From contig NZ_CP024996.1 in assembly GCF_003719195.1 (NCBI RefSeq), forward strand, positions 4,030,001-4,094,000: DNA of 64,000 bases. Direction: 5' to 3'. Numbering within the stretch: the first letter of the stretch is position 1; each line of letters begins with the position of its first letter. This document shows positions 7,297 to 17,158 of this stretch, piece by piece. The DNA comes from Herbaspirillum rubrisubalbicans. GTDB taxonomy: Bacteria > Pseudomonadota > Gammaproteobacteria > Burkholderiales > Burkholderiaceae_D. The notes below the pieces were generated by a model. The model was not told where the DNA came from. It ran no database searches and worked only from the letters and a program-made list of their open reading frames with translations. The position numbers and the translations under genes were made by a program.

Positions 7297-10059
7297 ATGA
7301 CTCTGAACCTGCTGAAAGAAACCTTTGTCAGCTTCATCCGCGCCCGCGGTATGGATCGACACTTCCGCCGCCTGGGCATGGACATGTTCCGCAGCGCCCC
7401 GGTGACCCGCGAAGTCCCGCCCACCCTGGCCGAGCAATTGAGCCAGGCCTCCCGCAGCCAAGCCCAGGACCTGCTGCAACGCCTGCACACCCGCCTGGAC
7501 GGCCTGACCGAAGCCGAAGCCGACGCCATCCGCGAACACAGCGGCCCCAACGAAGTCGAGCATGAAAAGCCGCTGACCTGGTACGTCCACCTGTGGCACT
7601 GCTACAAGAACCCCTTCAATCTGCTGCTGACCCTGCTGGCCACCGTCTCCTTCTACACCGACGACATGAAGGCCGCCACCGTGATCGGTACCATGGTGGT
7701 GGTCTCCACGCTGCTGCGCTTCGTCCAGGAAGCCCGCTCCAACACTGCCGCCGACAAGCTCAAGGCCATGGTCAGCAACACCGCTACCGTGATGCGCCAC
7801 GACCAGGTCGAAGAGATCGCCGCCGAAGCCCAGCGCTACTTCGACGTCACCCTGCACCCCAAGGGCGCGCGCCGCGTCGAAGTGCCGATCCGCAAGCTGG
7901 TGCCGGGCGACGTCGTGCTGCTCTCGGCCGGCGACATGATCCCCGCCGACCTGCGCCTGTTGGCCGCCAAGGACTTGTTCGTGAGCCAAGCCGCCATGAC
8001 TGGCGAATCACTGCCGGTGGAAAAATTCGTCACCGCCAGCAACCTCAACACCAGCAGCCCCCTGGAGCTGGACAACCTGTGCTTCATGGGCACCAACGTG
8101 GTCAGCGGCTCGGCCACCGGCGTGGTACTGACCACCGGCAAGCGCACCTACTTCGGCGCCCTGGCCGAGCGCGTCACCGCCACCGACCGCACCCCGACTG
8201 CGTTCCAGGCCGGCGTGAACAAGGTGAGCTGGCTGCTGATCCGCTTCATGCTGGTGATGACCCCGGTGGTGTTCTTCATCAACGGCTTCACCAAGGGTGA
8301 CTGGGTCGAGGCCTTCCTGTTCGGCCTCTCGGTGGCCGTGGGCCTGACCCCGGAAATGCTGCCCATGATCGTCACCTCGACCCTGGCCAAGGGTGCGGTG
8401 GCCTTGTCGCGCAAGAAGGTGATCGTCAAGCGCCTGGACGCGATCCAGAACTTCGGCGCCATGGACGTACTGTGCACCGACAAGACCGGCACCCTCACGC
8501 AAGACAAGATCTTCCTGGAACGTCATACCGACATCCACGGCGAACCCGACGATGAAGTGCTGCAATACGCCTATCTGAACAGTTATTACCAGACCGGCCT
8601 GAAAAACCTGCTGGACGTGGCCGTGCTGGAGCACGCCGAACTGCAACGTGAAATGTCCATCGCCTCGGCCTATCGCAAGGTCGATGAAATTCCTTTCGAC
8701 TTCCAGCGCCGCCGCATGTCGGTGGTGGTCTCCGAACGCGAAGATCACCACGAACTGATCTGCAAGGGCGCCGTCGAGGAAATCGTCTCGGTCTGCTCGC
8801 GCGCTCGCGTCAATGGCCAAGTGGTGCCGCTGACACCGGCCCTGCTGGAAGAGATCCGCGCCACCACCGGCGGCCTCAATGCCGAAGGTCTGCGCGTGGT
8901 CGGTGTGGCCGCCAAGGAGCTGCCGCCGACCAAGGAAGTCTATAGCCTGGCCGATGAATCGGACCTGGTACTGATCGGCTACATCGCCTTCCTCGATCCG
9001 CCCAAGGAATCAACCGCCCCGGCCCTGGCCGCGCTGCGTGCGCACGGCGTGAAGGTCAAGATCCTGACCGGCGACAACGAACTGGTCACCGCCAAGATCT
9101 GCCGCGAGGTCGGACTGGAGGTCAAGGGCATGTTGCTGGGTTCCTACGTCGAAAAGATGAGCGATGCCGAACTATCGCAGGCGGTAGAAACCGTGACGGT
9201 CTTCGCCAAGCTCTCGCCAGCCCACAAGGAACGCATCGTGCGCGTGCTGCATGACCGTGGCCACGTGGTCGGCTTCATGGGCGACGGCATCAACGACGCC
9301 CCGGCCCTGCGTGCGGCTGATATCGGTATCTCGGTGGATACGGCGGTGGATATCGCCAAGGAAGCAGCCGACCTGATCCTGCTGGAAAAGAGCCTGATGG
9401 TATTGGAAGCCGGTGTACTGGAAGGCCGCAAGACCTTCGCCAACATGCTCAAGTACATCAAGATGACCGCCAGCTCCAACTTCGGCAATGTCTTCTCGGT
9501 CCTGATCGCCAGTGCCTTCCTGCCTTTCCTGCCGATGCTGCCCTTGCATCTGCTGGTGCAGAATCTGCTGTATGACGTCTCGCAGATCTCGATCCCGTTC
9601 GACAACGTCGATAAGGAATTCCTGGAAAAGCCGCAGCGCTGGGATGCCGGTGACATCGGCCGCTTCATGGTCTTCTTCGGCCCGATCAGCTCGATCTTCG
9701 ACATCAGCACCTTTGCGCTGATGTGGTTCATCTTCGGCGCCAGCTCGCCGGAACATCAAACCCTGTTCCAGTCCGGCTGGTTCATCGAAGGCCTGCTGTC
9801 GCAGACGCTGATCGTGCACATGATCCGCACGCGCCGCATCCCCTTCTTCCAGAGCCGTGCCTCGTGGCCACTGATGGGAATGACGCTGGCCATCATGGCC
9901 ATCGGCATTGCGATCCCGATGACACCGCTGGCGCATTACTTCAAGCTGGAGGCGCTGCCGCTGTCCTACTTCCCGTGGCTGGTGGGGATCCTGGTGGCGT
10001 ATGCGGTGCTGATTCAGGGGATGAAGGGGTGGTATGCCAAGCGGTATGGGTGGCAGTGA
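7297..10059 (+). CDS. mgtA: Mg2+-importing P-type ATPase
   Basis: This 920-residue P3B-type ATPase imports Mg2+ at the inner membrane at the cost of ATP. TGES is at 235-238, the phosphorylated Asp is D395 in DKTGTLT, and MGDGINDAP is near residue 662. The TPEMLPMIV stretch in the fourth membrane helix is the MgtA/MgtB ion-site signature. The remaining membrane helices (M1-M2, M3 and M5-M10) appear in the expected places. ATG 7297 after AGAAAAGAAG is preferred; an ATG at 7246 would add 17 residues without a Shine-Dalgarno. It is expressed from a long leader and followed by a strong terminator. Confidence 0.96.
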   Translation: MTLNLLKETFVSFIRARGMDRHFRRLGMDMFRSAPVTREVPPTLAEQLSQASRSQAQDLLQRLHTRLDGLTEAEADAIREHSGPNEVEHEKPLTWYVHLWHCYKNPFNLLLTLLATVSFYTDDMKAATVIGTMVVVSTLLRFVQEARSNTAADKLKAMVSNTATVMRHDQVEEIAAEAQRYFDVTLHPKGARRVEVPIRKLVPGDVVLLSAGDMIPADLRLLAAKDLFVSQAAMTGESLPVEKFVTASNLNTSSPLELDNLCFMGTNVVSGSATGVVLTTGKRTYFGALAERVTATDRTPTAFQAGVNKVSWLLIRFMLVMTPVVFFINGFTKGDWVEAFLFGLSVAVGLTPEMLPMIVTSTLAKGAVALSRKKVIVKRLDAIQNFGAMDVLCTDKTGTLTQDKIFLERHTDIHGEPDDEVLQYAYLNSYYQTGLKNLLDVAVLEHAELQREMSIASAYRKVDEIPFDFQRRRMSVVVSEREDHHELICKGAVEEIVSVCSRARVNGQVVPLTPALLEEIRATTGGLNAEGLRVVGVAAKELPPTKEVYSLADESDLVLIGYIAFLDPPKESTAPALAALRAHGVKVKILTGDNELVTAKICREVGLEVKGMLLGSYVEKMSDAELSQAVETVTVFAKLSPAHKERIVRVLHDRGHVVGFMGDGINDAPALRAADIGISVDTAVDIAKEAADLILLEKSLMVLEAGVLEGRKTFANMLKYIKMTASSNFGNVFSVLIASAFLPFLPMLPLHLLVQNLLYDVSQISIPFDNVDKEFLEKPQRWDAGDIGRFMVFFGPISSIFDISTFALMWFIFGASSPEHQTLFQSGWFIEGLLSQTLIVHMIRTRRIPFFQSRASWPLMGMTLAIMAIGIAIPMTPLAHYFKLEALPLSYFPWLVGILVAYAVLIQGMKGWYAKRYGWQ

Positions 10060-10081
10060 GCTGCTGAGTCAATTTTGAAAT

Positions 10082-10113
10082 AAAAATGCCTGCCCCACGG
10101 AGCAGGCATTTTT
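10082..10113 (+). terminator. Intrinsic terminator of mgtA
   Basis: AAAAATGCCTGC and GCAGGCATTTTT form a perfect 12-bp stem around an 8-nt loop, 23 nt after the mgtA stop. The A-tract and T-tract make it potentially bidirectional. Confidence 0.93.
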
Positions 10114-10280
10114 AACTAAGGAGCTTTTTACCTGAACGGAATTTTCCTTGATCCGCCCTGATCCGACGGAAGAAATGCAAACGAACCAGAAGCCTGCAGA
10201 TGGCGAACCTTTCGGTTTGCCATCGGTCTTTCGAAAGTCAAGCACGGAAGTACTTCCCTCTCTTCGATCTGGAGCCACAG

Positions 10281-10745
10281 ATGTCCACCCTCAGCGTCTC
10301 CCCCGACAACCCTGCCGCCATGCCTCATCTGAACAAGGCACGCTATCTGATCGTGGCTGGATGGATGCTGTTCATGATCTCGCTGGCCCTGCCTGTGCAG
10401 AACAATGATCGGGGCTACGTGGCCCTGCTCGTTTCGTTCGTCTTTCTGACGTCCATCCTTGATCGCCTGGACCCGCAACTGATCTGGATGAGCACTTACG
10501 CACTGGTCAACACCGGCCTGATCGCCTCCGCCTTTATCGCCTGGAAGGGGCGCCTGATCAGCCATCCTCGCTGCTCGGTCTTCTTTACGCTGGCGGCATT
10601 GGACACCTTGTTTGCCCCCCTGTTCTCCAAGGAGTTCAGCCAGTACCCGGCGTTCTGGTGCTGGGTCGTTTCCGCGATCCTGGTCGCTGCAGGAATGAAT
10701 CTGGCGCGGCTACGCCAGCAGGACCACGTGTCCGCCCACCAATAG
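10281..10745 (+). CDS. Four-helix membrane protein, unknown
   Basis: The 154-residue product has four hydrophobic segments (about residues 22-40, 45-62, 68-88 and 112-140) and short charged ends. The ATG at 10281 follows GGAG with six-base spacing; in-frame codons upstream to 10200 are less likely to be translated. It stands alone between the mgtA terminator and the convergent signalling operon. No recognised domain; annotate as hypothetical membrane protein. Confidence 0.65.
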   Translation: MSTLSVSPDNPAAMPHLNKARYLIVAGWMLFMISLALPVQNNDRGYVALLVSFVFLTSILDRLDPQLIWMSTYALVNTGLIASAFIAWKGRLISHPRCSVFFTLAALDTLFAPLFSKEFSQYPAFWCWVVSAILVAAGMNLARLRQQDHVSAHQ

Positions 10746-10789
10746 ATCTTGCGCCTTGCGCGATCAGCGACGCTACGCTGGTCGCCCCC

Positions 10790-11908
10790 CTATCGCCGCG
10801 GCAACCTCACCGTCACCATCGTCTGCACCTGGTCATCAGAGGTCATGGTAATGCTTCCCCCATGCGCCTTGACGATCTGCTGCGCAATGAACAAGCCCAA
10901 TCCCAGCCCTTCCTTGCGTCCGATTTCACGTCCGCCACCGCGGAAAGGATCGAAAATCACCGGCAGCAATTCGGCCGGGATCACGCCGCGATTGGCGATG
11001 GTCAGCACCACCTCATGTTCGCTGCGGCCATCGAGGCCGATGCAGATCGGGCTGCCGGCCACACCGTGCTGCAAGGCATTGCCCAGCAGATTGGCGGCGA
11101 CCTGGGCCAGGCGGTCGCCATCCCAGAAACCGTTATCGTCACCCTCGATGCGGCGCTCGATCACGCTGCCCGGATAGGTGGCCTGGTATTCCTGCACTAC
11201 CCGTTCCGTGATCTCGCCCAGGCAGGCACTGGCGCGCGCCAGCGGGATGCCGCCGGCCAGGCGGGCGCGGGCCAGATCCAGCATGTTCTCGATCAGCTTG
11301 GCCATGCGCTTGCCGCCATTGAGGATCTGCTGCGAAGCCTTCTGCGCCACCTCTTCCTTGTAGGTCCGCTGCAGCAGGGTGGCGGCCATCACCACCGCGC
11401 TCAAGGGATTGCGCAAGTCGTGACCGAGGATGGCCACGAACATTTCATTCATGCGCAGGGTCTCGGTGCGCTCGCGCAATTCCAGCGCCAGCAATTGCTT
11501 CTGACGATACAACTGGAAGAACACCTCGGCCTTGTTGCGCAGGATGTGCGGCTCGATGGGCTTGTAGAGAAAATCCACGGCCCCGCTTTCATAGCCCTTG
11601 AACAGGCGCCGTTCATCGCGCACACCGGCGGTGACGAAGATCAGCGGCACGTTGCGGGTGCGCTCGCTGCCGCGGATCAGTTCGGCCAGCTCGAAGCCAT
11701 CCATGTCCGGCATCTGCACGTCGATGAAGGCCAGCGCCACTTCGTGCTGCAACAGCAGCTCCAGCGCCTCCAGGCCCGAGCGGGCCAGCAGCAGTTCGAC
11801 ATCGTCCCGTTGCAGCAGCGCCGAGAGGGCCAACAAGTTTTCGTCGAGATCATCGACCAACAGGAATTTCACCCGCGGCAGGTCTCGGTCTTTATGTTTT
11901 TCTATCAC
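10790..11908 (-). CDS. Receiver-histidine kinase (REC-HisKA-HATPase)
   Basis: This 372-residue soluble protein has an N-terminal receiver domain (phospho-acceptor D63 in FIDVQMPDMDG), then a HisKA segment with H163 in GHDLRNPLS and a HATPase_c domain with N, G1 and G2 boxes (NLLGNALQHG, LGLGLFIAQQ). It lacks transmembrane segments, so the receiver is probably its input, for example from the hybrid kinase encoded upstream. Its ATG overlaps the cheB stop by four bases (11905-11908), the last step of a tightly coupled four-gene operon. Confidence 0.9.
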   Translation of the reverse strand: MIEKHKDRDLPRVKFLLVDDLDENLLALSALLQRDDVELLLARSGLEALELLLQHEVALAFIDVQMPDMDGFELAELIRGSERTRNVPLIFVTAGVRDERRLFKGYESGAVDFLYKPIEPHILRNKAEVFFQLYRQKQLLALELRERTETLRMNEMFVAILGHDLRNPLSAVVMAATLLQRTYKEEVAQKASQQILNGGKRMAKLIENMLDLARARLAGGIPLARASACLGEITERVVQEYQATYPGSVIERRIEGDDNGFWDGDRLAQVAANLLGNALQHGVAGSPICIGLDGRSEHEVVLTIANRGVIPAELLPVIFDPFRGGGREIGRKEGLGLGLFIAQQIVKAHGGSITMTSDDQVQTMVTVRLPRR

Positions 11909-12561
11909 CTGCGTTCCTTTTCCTGGTCATTCCCGGTTACGCCCAGGGTGCGCAGCAGATCAGCGATCTGCGGGAGCGTGAGCACATAATCGATGTTTCC
12001 CAGCGCCAGTGCCTGCGCCGGCATGTAAGGCACCTGGGCCTGCTGCGGACTTTGCACCACGGTCACGCCGCCGGCGCGGGCAATGGCCTGCAAGCCGGCT
12101 GCGCCATCGTGGTTGCCACCGGTGAGCACGATGCCCAGCAGCTGCGGGCCATAGACATCCGCCGCCGATTCGAACAGCACGTCGATGGCCGGGCGCGAGA
12201 AGTTGACCAGTTCGTCATTGGACATGGCCAGCAAGGGCCCTTCTTCGCCGCGATCGACCAGCAGATGATAATCCGGTGGCGCAAAATAGATCACGCCGGC
12301 CTGGGCCGGCTCCTTGTCCTGCGCTTCCACCACCGGTTGGGCGCAACGATCGGCAAAGATCGATGCCAGCAGGCTGGGCCGCTCACGCGGGATGTGCAGC
12401 ACCACCATGGTCGCCACAGCCGCCCCGCGGCGCAAGGCCGGCAGGATTTCCGAGAGCGCTTCCACGCCCCCGGCCGAGGCGCCGATGACGATCGCCTCGA
12501 TGCTGCGGCCAGCGAGGTCATTGAAACCACTGAGCTCACTCTGGGCCGGCCGGGGATTCAC
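11905..12561 (-). CDS. cheB: CheB-type methylesterase, catalytic domain only
   Basis: The 218-residue protein is a stand-alone CheB catalytic domain. The Ser-His-Asp triad is visible as S29 (GASAGG), H56 (VLHIPRE) and D152 (GGNHDGAAG). It lacks the N-terminal receiver that normally controls chemotaxis CheB, so activity must be regulated otherwise. It overlaps the cheR stop and the downstream kinase start by four bases each. With no chemoreceptor, CheA or CheW nearby, it probably acts in the dedicated signalling module of this operon. Confidence 0.9.
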   Translation of the reverse strand: MNPRPAQSELSGFNDLAGRSIEAIVIGASAGGVEALSEILPALRRGAAVATMVVLHIPRERPSLLASIFADRCAQPVVEAQDKEPAQAGVIYFAPPDYHLLVDRGEEGPLLAMSNDELVNFSRPAIDVLFESAADVYGPQLLGIVLTGGNHDGAAGLQAIARAGGVTVVQSPQQAQVPYMPAQALALGNIDYVLTLPQIADLLRTLGVTGNDQEKERR

Positions 12562-13409
12562 AACTCCCCCTTCTTCTGGAAGATGCGATCTTCGCGCACC
12601 ACTTCATCAAAGGCCGGGCCATGCGAAGAAAACCGCAGCGACTCCTTGGAGCCCAGGCCCAGGAAGCCCTTGCGCACCAGCGATTCACGGAACAGGCCCA
12701 GCGCGCGTTCCTGCAGATGGCGGTTGAAATAGATCAGCACATTGCGGCAAGAGACCAGGTGCATCTCGGCAAAGACGCTGTCGGTGGCCAGGCTGTGGTC
12801 GGAAAAGACCACGTTCTTGCGCAAGGATTTGTCAAACATCACCGCGCCATAAGCCGCCGTATAGTAATCCGAAAGCGAAGTCCTTGCGCCAGCTTTCTGG
12901 TGATTGCTGGTGAAGCCGGCGATACGGTCCAGCTCGTAGACCCCGGCTTCGGCCTTCTTGAGCGCGGCCTGGTTGATGTCGGTGGCATAGATGATGCTGC
13001 GTTCGAGCAAGCCTTCCTCGCGCAGCAGGATCGCCAGCGAATAGACTTCCTCGCCACTGCTGCAGCCGGCTACCCAGATCTTGAGCGATGGATAGGTGCG
13101 CAGCAGCGGCACCACCTTCTCGCGCAAGGCCAGGAAGTAGCTGGGATCGCGGAACATCTCGCTGACCTGTACGGTGAGGTAATCCATCAAGGCCGGAAAC
13201 ACCGCCGCATCATGCAAGACCCTGTCCTGCAGTTGCGACAGGGTCGCGCAGTCGAAGCGGATCATGGCGGTGGCCAGGCGGCGCTTCAAGGATGCCCCGG
13301 CATAGCCGCGGAAATCGCAGTGGTACTTGAGGTAGATGGCGTCCAGCAGCAACTGCATTTCGATATCGAAATGCCGGTTGGCCAGGGCCTGGTTTATTTG
13401 GGCATCCAT
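12558..13409 (-). CDS. cheR: CheR-type protein-glutamate methyltransferase
   Basis: The 283-residue product has the small N-terminal helical CheR domain (residues about 15-75) and the SAM-binding domain with IWVAGCSSGEEVYSLAI from residue 111, plus SEMFRDP (83-89) and SCRNVLIYF. It transfers methyl groups from SAM to Glu residues of receptors. ATG 13409 is chosen because it starts the conserved domain and overlaps the stop of the hybrid kinase by 16 nt. It lacks the TPR tail of some regulatory CheR proteins. Confidence 0.9.
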   Translation of the reverse strand: MDAQINQALANRHFDIEMQLLLDAIYLKYHCDFRGYAGASLKRRLATAMIRFDCATLSQLQDRVLHDAAVFPALMDYLTVQVSEMFRDPSYFLALREKVVPLLRTYPSLKIWVAGCSSGEEVYSLAILLREEGLLERSIIYATDINQAALKKAEAGVYELDRIAGFTSNHQKAGARTSLSDYYTAAYGAVMFDKSLRKNVVFSDHSLATDSVFAEMHLVSCRNVLIYFNRHLQERALGLFRESLVRKGFLGLGSKESLRFSSHGPAFDEVVREDRIFQKKGEL

Positions 13410-16400
13410 ACGCGTACCAGCGACAACAGTTTTTCCACATCCAGGGGCTTGGCGATGTAATCGTTCGCCCCGGCGGCCAGGCATTTTTCCTGGTCATCCT
13501 TCATGGCCTTGGCGGTCAAGGCGATGATGGGTAGCCGCTTCCAGATGGCTTGCTTGCGAATCTCGCGCATGGCAGTCAGGCCATCCATTTCCGGCATCAT
13601 GATATCCATCAGCACCAGGTCGATGGGCGCGCCCGGCTGCTCCTGACTGCGTTGCAGCGCCTGCAGCGCCTCGCGGCCATTGCGGGCGATATCGACCTTC
13701 ATGCCCTTGGGTTCCAGCACCGAAGAGAGTGCAAAGATGTTGCGCACATCGTCTTCCACCACCAGGATGCGGCGGCCTTCGAAGACCGTTTCGCGGTCGC
13801 GCGCCACCTTGAGCAGGCGCTGGCTCTCCGGCGGCAGCGTGGTCTCGATCTGGTGCAGGAACAGCGTGACTTCATCGAGCAGGCGTTCGGGTGAACGCGC
13901 ATCCTTGATGATGATGGAGCGCGAGAAGCGGCGCAGGTTCTGCTCTTCCTCAGCCGATAGCGAACGACCGGTATAGACGATCACCGGCGGGAAGGCCACG
14001 TGTTCCTGCTCGGCCATCTTTTCCAGCAACTGGTAGCCGGACAGATCGGGCAGGTTCAGGTCCATCACCATACAGTCGAAGGTGGTCTCGCGCAGGCGCG
14101 CCAGGGCATCGGCGGCGGTGCGCACACCGACCAGGTTGATGTTTTCGCCGGCCAGCAACTGGCGGATGCTGTCGAGCTGGCGCGCATCGTCCTCGACCAC
14201 CAGCACGTGCCGCAGACCTTGCAGGAACTTGGCTTCCAGCTTGCGGATGGCGCCCACCAGTTCTTCGCGCTGCACCGGTTTCAAGGCGTAGCCGATGGCA
14301 CCACGCTCCAGCGCCTCCTGCGAATAATCGGCCACCGACACCACGTGCACCGGGATGTGGCGCGTGCGCGGATTGCGCTTGATCTGGTCCAGCACGCCCA
14401 GGCCCGAGAAATCGGGCAGGTTCATGTCCATCAGGATGGCGCTGGGGCGATACATCTCGGCGGCCGCCACACCCTCGTTGGCCGAATGGGTGACCACGCA
14501 CTGGAAGCCCATCTCATGGGCCAGGTCGCGCAGGATCATGGCAAAGGCAGCATCGTCCTCGATCACCAGGATCAGGCGCGAAGCCGCTTCGATACGATCG
14601 CGGTCGTCGTCGATGGCGATGTCCTGCAGGCGTTTCTGGGGCGTCGGCATCACTTGCGGACCGGGGATGCGCACGTCCGGTGCGGTGGCCACCTGAGCCG
14701 CCTGCAAGGTCGCCGCAGCAGCCGCCGGGACCGGCAACGCGGTGCGCATGACGGCTTGCTCGGGGCGATAGACCTGGGGCAGCGAGAGCGTGAAGATGCT
14801 GCCTTCGCCGAGGCGGCTTTGCACCTCGATATCGCCCCCCAGCAGGTGCGCCAGGTCGCGCGAGATCGACAGGCCCAGGCCGGTGCCGCCGTACTTGCGG
14901 TGAGTGCTGCCATCGGCCTGGCGGAAGGCTTCGAAGATGAACTGATGCTGCTCGGCGCCGATACCGATGCCGGTGTCGCGCACGGCAAAGACGATGCGCC
15001 CGCCCGCGTCCAGCGAGATGCGCAGGCTGACCTCGCCCTTTTCGGTGAACTTGATGGCGTTGGAGAGCAGGTTCTTGAGGATCTGGCCCAGGCGCTGCAT
15101 GTCCGTTTCCATGCGCAACGGTACGCCCGGCTCGACCTCGACCTTGAAGCCCAGGCTCTTCTGTTGGGCCATCACGACGAAGCTGGCCTTGAGTTCCTCG
15201 GCCAGCTTGCTCACCACGAAGGATTCGCTGACGATATCGAGCTTGCCGGCCTCCATCTTGGACAGGTCCAGGATGTCATTGATCAGGGCCAGCAGGTCGT
15301 TGCCAGCCGAAGAAATGGTCTGGGCGAAGCGTACCTGTTCGTCGGACAGATTGCCCTGCTTGTTGTCGGCCAGCAGTTTGGCCAGGATCAGGGTGGAGTT
15401 CAGCGGCGTACGCAATTCATGGCTCATGTTGGCCAGGAATTCACTCTTGTACTGGTTGGCCCGCTCCAGCTCCGTGGCCTTTTCCACCAGCACCACCTGG
15501 GTCTTGGCCAGGTCTTCCTTCTGCAGCTCCAGCAACTGGGTCTGTTCTTCCAGTTGCGCATTGGTTTCTTCCAGCTCGGCCTGCTGGGTTTCCAGGCGCA
15601 GTTGCGAAGCCTTCAGGGCCTGACCCTGCTCTTCCAGCTCTTCATTGTTGACCCGCAGCTCTTCCTGCTGGGCCTGTAATTCCTCGGACTGGCGCTGGGT
15701 TTCTTCCAGCAGTTCTTCCAGGCGGGTGCGGTCCTTGGAGGAGCGCACGGCAATGGCGATCTGGTCTGCCAGGCGTGCCAGCAACTCCTCTTCCTCGGCG
15801 CGCACCTGGCGCAGAAAGCCCAGCTCGAAGACCGCCTGCACCGTACCGTCGATGGCGGCCGGCACGATCAGCAGTTCGCGTGGGGCGTGCTGGCCGAGCG
15901 CCGAAGAAATGTCGAGGTAATGCGCCGGTACCTCCTTGACATGCATCGGACGGTTGAGCTTGGCCGCCTGTCCCAGCAAGCCCTGACCATCGCGCAGGTG
16001 CAGCGCTTGCGCAGCATGGGATGGCTCATCGACCTGCTCCAGCGCATAGCCGGCAAAGCGCTGGAACTCGCCGCGCTCATTGCGCAGGTAGATGGCACCG
16101 ACCTGAGCATTGAGGTAGCCGGTGAGGAAGTCCAGGGTATTTTCGCCCAGGGTGGAAAGACGCTGCTCGCCCTGCAGACGCTCGGCCAAGCCCATCTGGC
16201 CGGCGCGGATCCAGGCCTGTTTTTCACGGGCGCGATAGTCGCGCGAGGTGGTCACGGCCGCCGCCGCAATCAACACCAGCAGCAAGCCCGATCCGCCCCA
16301 GGCCACGGCGCTGGAAAAGGCCACTGCCCCACGCCAGTCGGACTGACGCGATGCCAGCAGGTCGCGCTCCTGTTCTTCCATGTCGCGGGTCAGCACCCGC

Positions 16401-16939
16401 ACGCGGTCCATGAACATCTTGCCGCGATCCGATTGCACCACTGCCAGCGCGCCGACCGTGTCGCCATTGCGGCGGCGGCTGATGGTCTCGCCCAGCTCGT
16501 CCAGCTTGTCGCCCACCACGCGTTCCACCTGCGCGAGCCGCTGCAACTGATCGGGATTGTCGGCGAGCAGTTCGCGCAGCTTGGCGATCTCGCCCGGCAG
16601 GGCCGCGCGGGCCTGGTTGTAAGGGCTCAGGTAGGATTCGGTGCCGGTCAGCAGGAAGCCGCGCTGGCTGGTCTCGGCATCCTTCAGGGTCGATACCACG
16701 GCCTGCAACTGCTCGCGCACCTTCATGGTGTGGGACACCGCACTGGCCGCCTCACCACGGCTGACCGAGGCTTCGTAGGTAAACAGGGCAATGAGCAACA
16801 CTGCCAGGATGGCCACGGCAAAGCCGATCAGCGGCCCCGGTGGCAGGGGCAGGCCGGAAAAGACGCCCTTGCCCTGGCGTTTCAGGATGGCAATACGTTC
16901 TTCAGCTTGGCTGGAATAAACCCGCACGGTGCGCTCCAT
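13394..16939 (-). CDS. Hybrid sensor kinase CHASE3-GAF-HisKA-HATPase-REC-REC-REC
   Basis: This 1181-residue membrane kinase heads the operon. Order: transmembrane helix (about 28-50), periplasmic CHASE3 domain (about 55-190), second helix (about 205-225), GAF domain (about 260-400), a long Gln/Glu-rich coiled coil (about 405-485), HisKA with H507 in NMSHELRTPLN, HATPase_c, then three receivers with phospho-acceptors D838, D960 and D1112. No HPt domain is present, so phosphotransfer to an outside HPt or to the partner receiver-kinase is likely. The ATG at 16939 begins a basic N-terminus before the first helix; there is no strong ribosome-binding site. Confidence 0.93.
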   Translation of the reverse strand: MERTVRVYSSQAEERIAILKRQGKGVFSGLPLPPGPLIGFAVAILAVLLIALFTYEASVSRGEAASAVSHTMKVREQLQAVVSTLKDAETSQRGFLLTGTESYLSPYNQARAALPGEIAKLRELLADNPDQLQRLAQVERVVGDKLDELGETISRRRNGDTVGALAVVQSDRGKMFMDRVRVLTRDMEEQERDLLASRQSDWRGAVAFSSAVAWGGSGLLLVLIAAAAVTTSRDYRAREKQAWIRAGQMGLAERLQGEQRLSTLGENTLDFLTGYLNAQVGAIYLRNERGEFQRFAGYALEQVDEPSHAAQALHLRDGQGLLGQAAKLNRPMHVKEVPAHYLDISSALGQHAPRELLIVPAAIDGTVQAVFELGFLRQVRAEEEELLARLADQIAIAVRSSKDRTRLEELLEETQRQSEELQAQQEELRVNNEELEEQGQALKASQLRLETQQAELEETNAQLEEQTQLLELQKEDLAKTQVVLVEKATELERANQYKSEFLANMSHELRTPLNSTLILAKLLADNKQGNLSDEQVRFAQTISSAGNDLLALINDILDLSKMEAGKLDIVSESFVVSKLAEELKASFVVMAQQKSLGFKVEVEPGVPLRMETDMQRLGQILKNLLSNAIKFTEKGEVSLRISLDAGGRIVFAVRDTGIGIGAEQHQFIFEAFRQADGSTHRKYGGTGLGLSISRDLAHLLGGDIEVQSRLGEGSIFTLSLPQVYRPEQAVMRTALPVPAAAAATLQAAQVATAPDVRIPGPQVMPTPQKRLQDIAIDDDRDRIEAASRLILVIEDDAAFAMILRDLAHEMGFQCVVTHSANEGVAAAEMYRPSAILMDMNLPDFSGLGVLDQIKRNPRTRHIPVHVVSVADYSQEALERGAIGYALKPVQREELVGAIRKLEAKFLQGLRHVLVVEDDARQLDSIRQLLAGENINLVGVRTAADALARLRETTFDCMVMDLNLPDLSGYQLLEKMAEQEHVAFPPVIVYTGRSLSAEEEQNLRRFSRSIIIKDARSPERLLDEVTLFLHQIETTLPPESQRLLKVARDRETVFEGRRILVVEDDVRNIFALSSVLEPKGMKVDIARNGREALQALQRSQEQPGAPIDLVLMDIMMPEMDGLTAMREIRKQAIWKRLPIIALTAKAMKDDQEKCLAAGANDYIAKPLDVEKLLSLVRVWMPK

Positions 16940-17158
16940 TGTTGGAATCGTTGGTCGAGCTGCGGGGGTCTGTCGTGCTCTGCCCCCTCCCCTGGATATG
17001 ACTGCCGGGAAAGCCGCACATGATACCGTCGGCTTCCGGTTTGCGCTGAGCGCCTGGCGCCGGCCGCTGACGCGACACCAGCAGTGCAACAACAGGCCCT
17101 AGGACCGGATGTTGTCATTTCGGTTCCGCAGCGCCCGCATCTGGCGCGCGCGGCTGCT

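Noticed and set aside
14000..15679. 559-codon plus-strand frame opposite the hybrid kinase
   Set aside because: His/Gln/Leu-rich translation typical of antisense to coiled-coil and kinase sequence, with no domain and no start signals.
13394..17092. Longer hybrid kinase starting at 17092
   Set aside because: The extra 51 residues are Arg/Ala-rich without helix or signal, and ATG 16939 begins a normal cytoplasmic lead before the first membrane helix.
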